From NCBI GenBank assembly GCA_016700155.1, contig CP065001.1, positions 1,922,001 through 1,986,000 on the forward strand: 64,000 bases of DNA, written 5' to 3'. The translations under genes were made by a program, and so were the position numbers. The number at the start of each line of letters is the position of its first letter. Position 1 is the first letter of the stretch. The notes beneath the pieces were generated by a model. That model was not told the DNA's origin. It was given only the letters and a program-made list of their open reading frames with translations, and did no database searches. This DNA is from Ignavibacteriales bacterium. GTDB lineage: Bacteria > Bacteroidota > Ignavibacteria > Ignavibacteriales > Ignavibacteriaceae. This document shows, piece after piece, positions 62,409 to 64,000 of the stretch.

Positions 62409-63596
62409 ATGCATGTTTTTTACCTGCTTTTATCATTGGTCATTGTAGCTATAATCCTTGCGGTCATTGAGTTCTCCCGTCATCAAAAAAGAATTTACTC
62501 CATACCTATACGCATTCATGTAAACGGCACCCGCGGAAAATCATCTGTGACAAGGTTAATCGGCTCAGCGATGAATGAAGCGGGAATAAAAACACTTACA
62601 AAAGTTACAGGTACATATCCAAGATTAATTCTTGAAAACGGAACAGAGACTTCCATTTACCGCAAAGCAAGCGCAAACATTATTGAGCAGCTTGCAATAG
62701 TAAAGTTTGCTGCTGAACGGAAAGTAGATGCGCTGCTTATTGAATGTATGGCACTCGAACCTCAATACCAGACAATAACTGAAACTAAGATGATCCACGC
62801 TACGATTGGTGTTATCACAAATGTGCGTCTTGACCATGTTGATGTTATGGGTTATACACTTGCAGAAATTGCGTCCGTACTTGGAAGAACAATTCCAAAG
62901 AATCAGCATTTTTTTACTGCTGAAAATCATATCAAAGATATAATGCAAAAACTTGCTGATGATAAAAAAGCTGTAATGCATTTATCTGACCCGGCAATGG
63001 TAACTGATGAAGAGATGAACGGATTCAGTTATATAGAACATAAAGAAAATGTGGCGCTTGTTCTTGAAGTGTGTTCGCATCTTGGAATTGACAGACAAAC
63101 CGCATTTAAAGGTATGTACAAAGCAATACCGGATGAAGGCGCTTTGAACAGGTTCAGAGTAAATGTGTTTGAAAAGAATATGACGCTCTTTAATGCTTTT
63201 GCTGCTAATGATCCGCAGTCATCGTTAATGATCTGGGATAAATTAAAAAATGAAAATCATCTTCAGGGCACAAAAATTATTTTATTAAACACACGTCACG
63301 ACAGGATGGACCGCGCAAAACAATTAGCTGAAATGGTAGGAACAGAAATAAAAGATGAATCCGATTATCTGATGCTTATCGGACAGTCAACAGATGTTGT
63401 TGAAAGTATGGCATCCGGCTACGGATATGAAAAAAAGAAAATTGTAAACGTAGGATGGACAGAACCATCTTCAGTATTTGAAAAAATATTATCGCTTACA
63501 AAAAATAATTCGACAATAGTTTCAATTGGCAATATCGGTGGTATGGGCGGAAAAGTTGTAGAGTATTTTGAAAACAGGAGTAACGGTAATGGTTGA
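62409..63596 (+). CDS. pgsB: poly-gamma-glutamate synthase subunit PgsB/CapB
   Basis: PgsB is the Mur-ligase-like amide ligase that makes poly-gamma-glutamate. The 395-residue product has an N-terminal membrane segment (about 1-25) and the nucleotide-binding motif GTRGKSSVTRL at residues 40-50, followed by KVTGTYPRLILENG, DALLIECMALEPQYQ, GVITNVRLDHVDVMG and SIGNIGGMGGKVVEYF near the end. The Mur-ligase core (ATP loop, ENGTET, NVRLDH) is complete. The stop overlaps the pgsC start (8 bases), so the two are coupled. In the known systems PgsB works with PgsC and PgsA at the inner membrane. Confidence 0.94.
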   Translation: MHVFYLLLSLVIVAIILAVIEFSRHQKRIYSIPIRIHVNGTRGKSSVTRLIGSAMNEAGIKTLTKVTGTYPRLILENGTETSIYRKASANIIEQLAIVKFAAERKVDALLIECMALEPQYQTITETKMIHATIGVITNVRLDHVDVMGYTLAEIASVLGRTIPKNQHFFTAENHIKDIMQKLADDKKAVMHLSDPAMVTDEEMNGFSYIEHKENVALVLEVCSHLGIDRQTAFKGMYKAIPDEGALNRFRVNVFEKNMTLFNAFAANDPQSSLMIWDKLKNENHLQGTKIILLNTRHDRMDRAKQLAEMVGTEIKDESDYLMLIGQSTDVVESMASGYGYEKKKIVNVGWTEPSSVFEKILSLTKNNSTIVSIGNIGGMGGKVVEYFENRSNGNG

Positions 63597-64000
63597 ACTT
63601 GCAATTACGTTAGGATTAATTTTCAGTTTACTTTCTTATGAAGTGTTTGGTTTAGCGGCAGGAGGAATTGTTGTCCCCGGTTACCTCGCACTTCAACTGT
63701 CAGAACCGGAACGGCTTGCGGGAATATTGATAGTAAGCCTTGTAACATATCTCATTATAAAAGTACTCGGCAATTATACTTTCCTTTATGGAAGAAGACA
63801 AATGGTGATGTGTTTACTTATCGGATGTCTTCTTGCAAATTTTTCAAGACATTTTTTGCTGATTGATGTAACCTCAAGCACAATACAATTGCAGGCTGTG
63901 GGATGGGTTATTCCCGGGCTTATTGCCCACTGGTTCGGCAAGCAGGGAATATACAGGACACTTTGTGTGTTGTTCATTACTTCTGTGTTGGTGAGACTCA
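63589..64000 (+). CDS. pgsC: poly-gamma-glutamate synthase membrane subunit PgsC/CapC (cut by window end)
   Basis: The frame starts at ATG 63589, with AGGAG nine bases upstream inside pgsB, and stays open to the end of the window. It gives at least 137 residues with several membrane segments (ITLGLIFSLLSYEVFGLAAGG, AGILIVSLVTYLII, MCLLIGCLLANFSRHFLL, GWVIPGLIAHWFGKQG). The start VELAITLGLIFSLLSYEVFGLAAGGIVVPGYLAL is the signature of PgsC/CapC. The overlap with pgsB (8 bases) is typical of the pgsBC pair. The gene continues beyond the window, so its end and any downstream pgsE-like gene are not seen. Confidence 0.9.
   Translation, partial: MVELAITLGLIFSLLSYEVFGLAAGGIVVPGYLALQLSEPERLAGILIVSLVTYLIIKVLGNYTFLYGRRQMVMCLLIGCLLANFSRHFLLIDVTSSTIQLQAVGWVIPGLIAHWFGKQGIYRTLCVLFITSVLVRL

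Noticed and set aside
1..64000. Prophage, insertion sequence, integron or defence island
   Set aside because: No integrase, transposase, toxin-antitoxin, restriction or Cas-like gene was found in any frame.

Overview
The window looks like chromosomal DNA of a low-GC member of the Bacteroidota/Chlorobiota/Ignavibacteriota group, most likely an ignavibacterium. Evidence: four large secreted proteins end in a type IX secretion (T9SS) sorting domain containing the [YF]PNPFNP motif; there is a SusC-like TonB receptor with an N-terminal carboxypeptidase-regulatory domain, relaxed lipoboxes, fused gamma-alpha 2-oxoacid:ferredoxin oxidoreductases, and mostly weak ribosome binding sites. No phage, transposase, CRISPR array or rRNA is visible. 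The assignment is an inference from protein content only.

Layout. 0-9 kb: housekeeping (pcm-miaA, an AtuA-like pair, prfB with an intact programmed +1 frameshift, an MGMT-like protein, an envelope-stress PspC/LiaF-like pair, nadE). 9-20 kb: dsbD and two tandem korAB pairs separated by a three-gene envelope cassette on the opposite strand. 20-26 kb: nrnA, pepA and a LolCDE-type ABC transporter. 25.9-26.4 kb: four tRNAs (Pro, Arg, His, Glu) and a terminator. 26-31 kb: a T9SS-tagged DUF3160 protein, an aminotransferase, crcB and DUF190. 31-38 kb: an outer-membrane region with a TonB receptor, a T9SS beta-helix-like protein and two very small genes. 38-44.7 kb: envelope biosynthesis (kdsC, an S66 peptidase, ispE, three glycosyltransferases). 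45-54 kb: polA, an NhaC-type antiporter, DUF488, an outer-membrane protein, a DUF3857/transglutaminase-like protein and lipoproteins. 54.8-64 kb: a gingipain-like C25 T9SS protein, then a poly-gamma-glutamate locus (CapA-T9SS fusion, an unknown membrane protein, pgsB, and pgsC cut by the window edge).

Most interesting signals. (1) Two arrays of four TTAACA-like hexamers, each with exact 11-bp periodicity, lie upstream of the TonB receptor/T9SS protein pair and upstream of the small-gene pair. They resemble Pho boxes and suggest a small phosphate-responsive regulon. (2) The T9SS protein in that module switches codon usage abruptly inside the gene. (3) A CapA-like protein carrying PKD and T9SS sorting domains sits directly upstream of pgsB-pgsC, suggesting that poly-gamma-glutamate handling is coupled to type IX secretion. 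(4) A roughly 76-bp two-module repeat occurs twice in opposite orientations. (5) The C25 peptidase has Glu where gingipains have the catalytic His.
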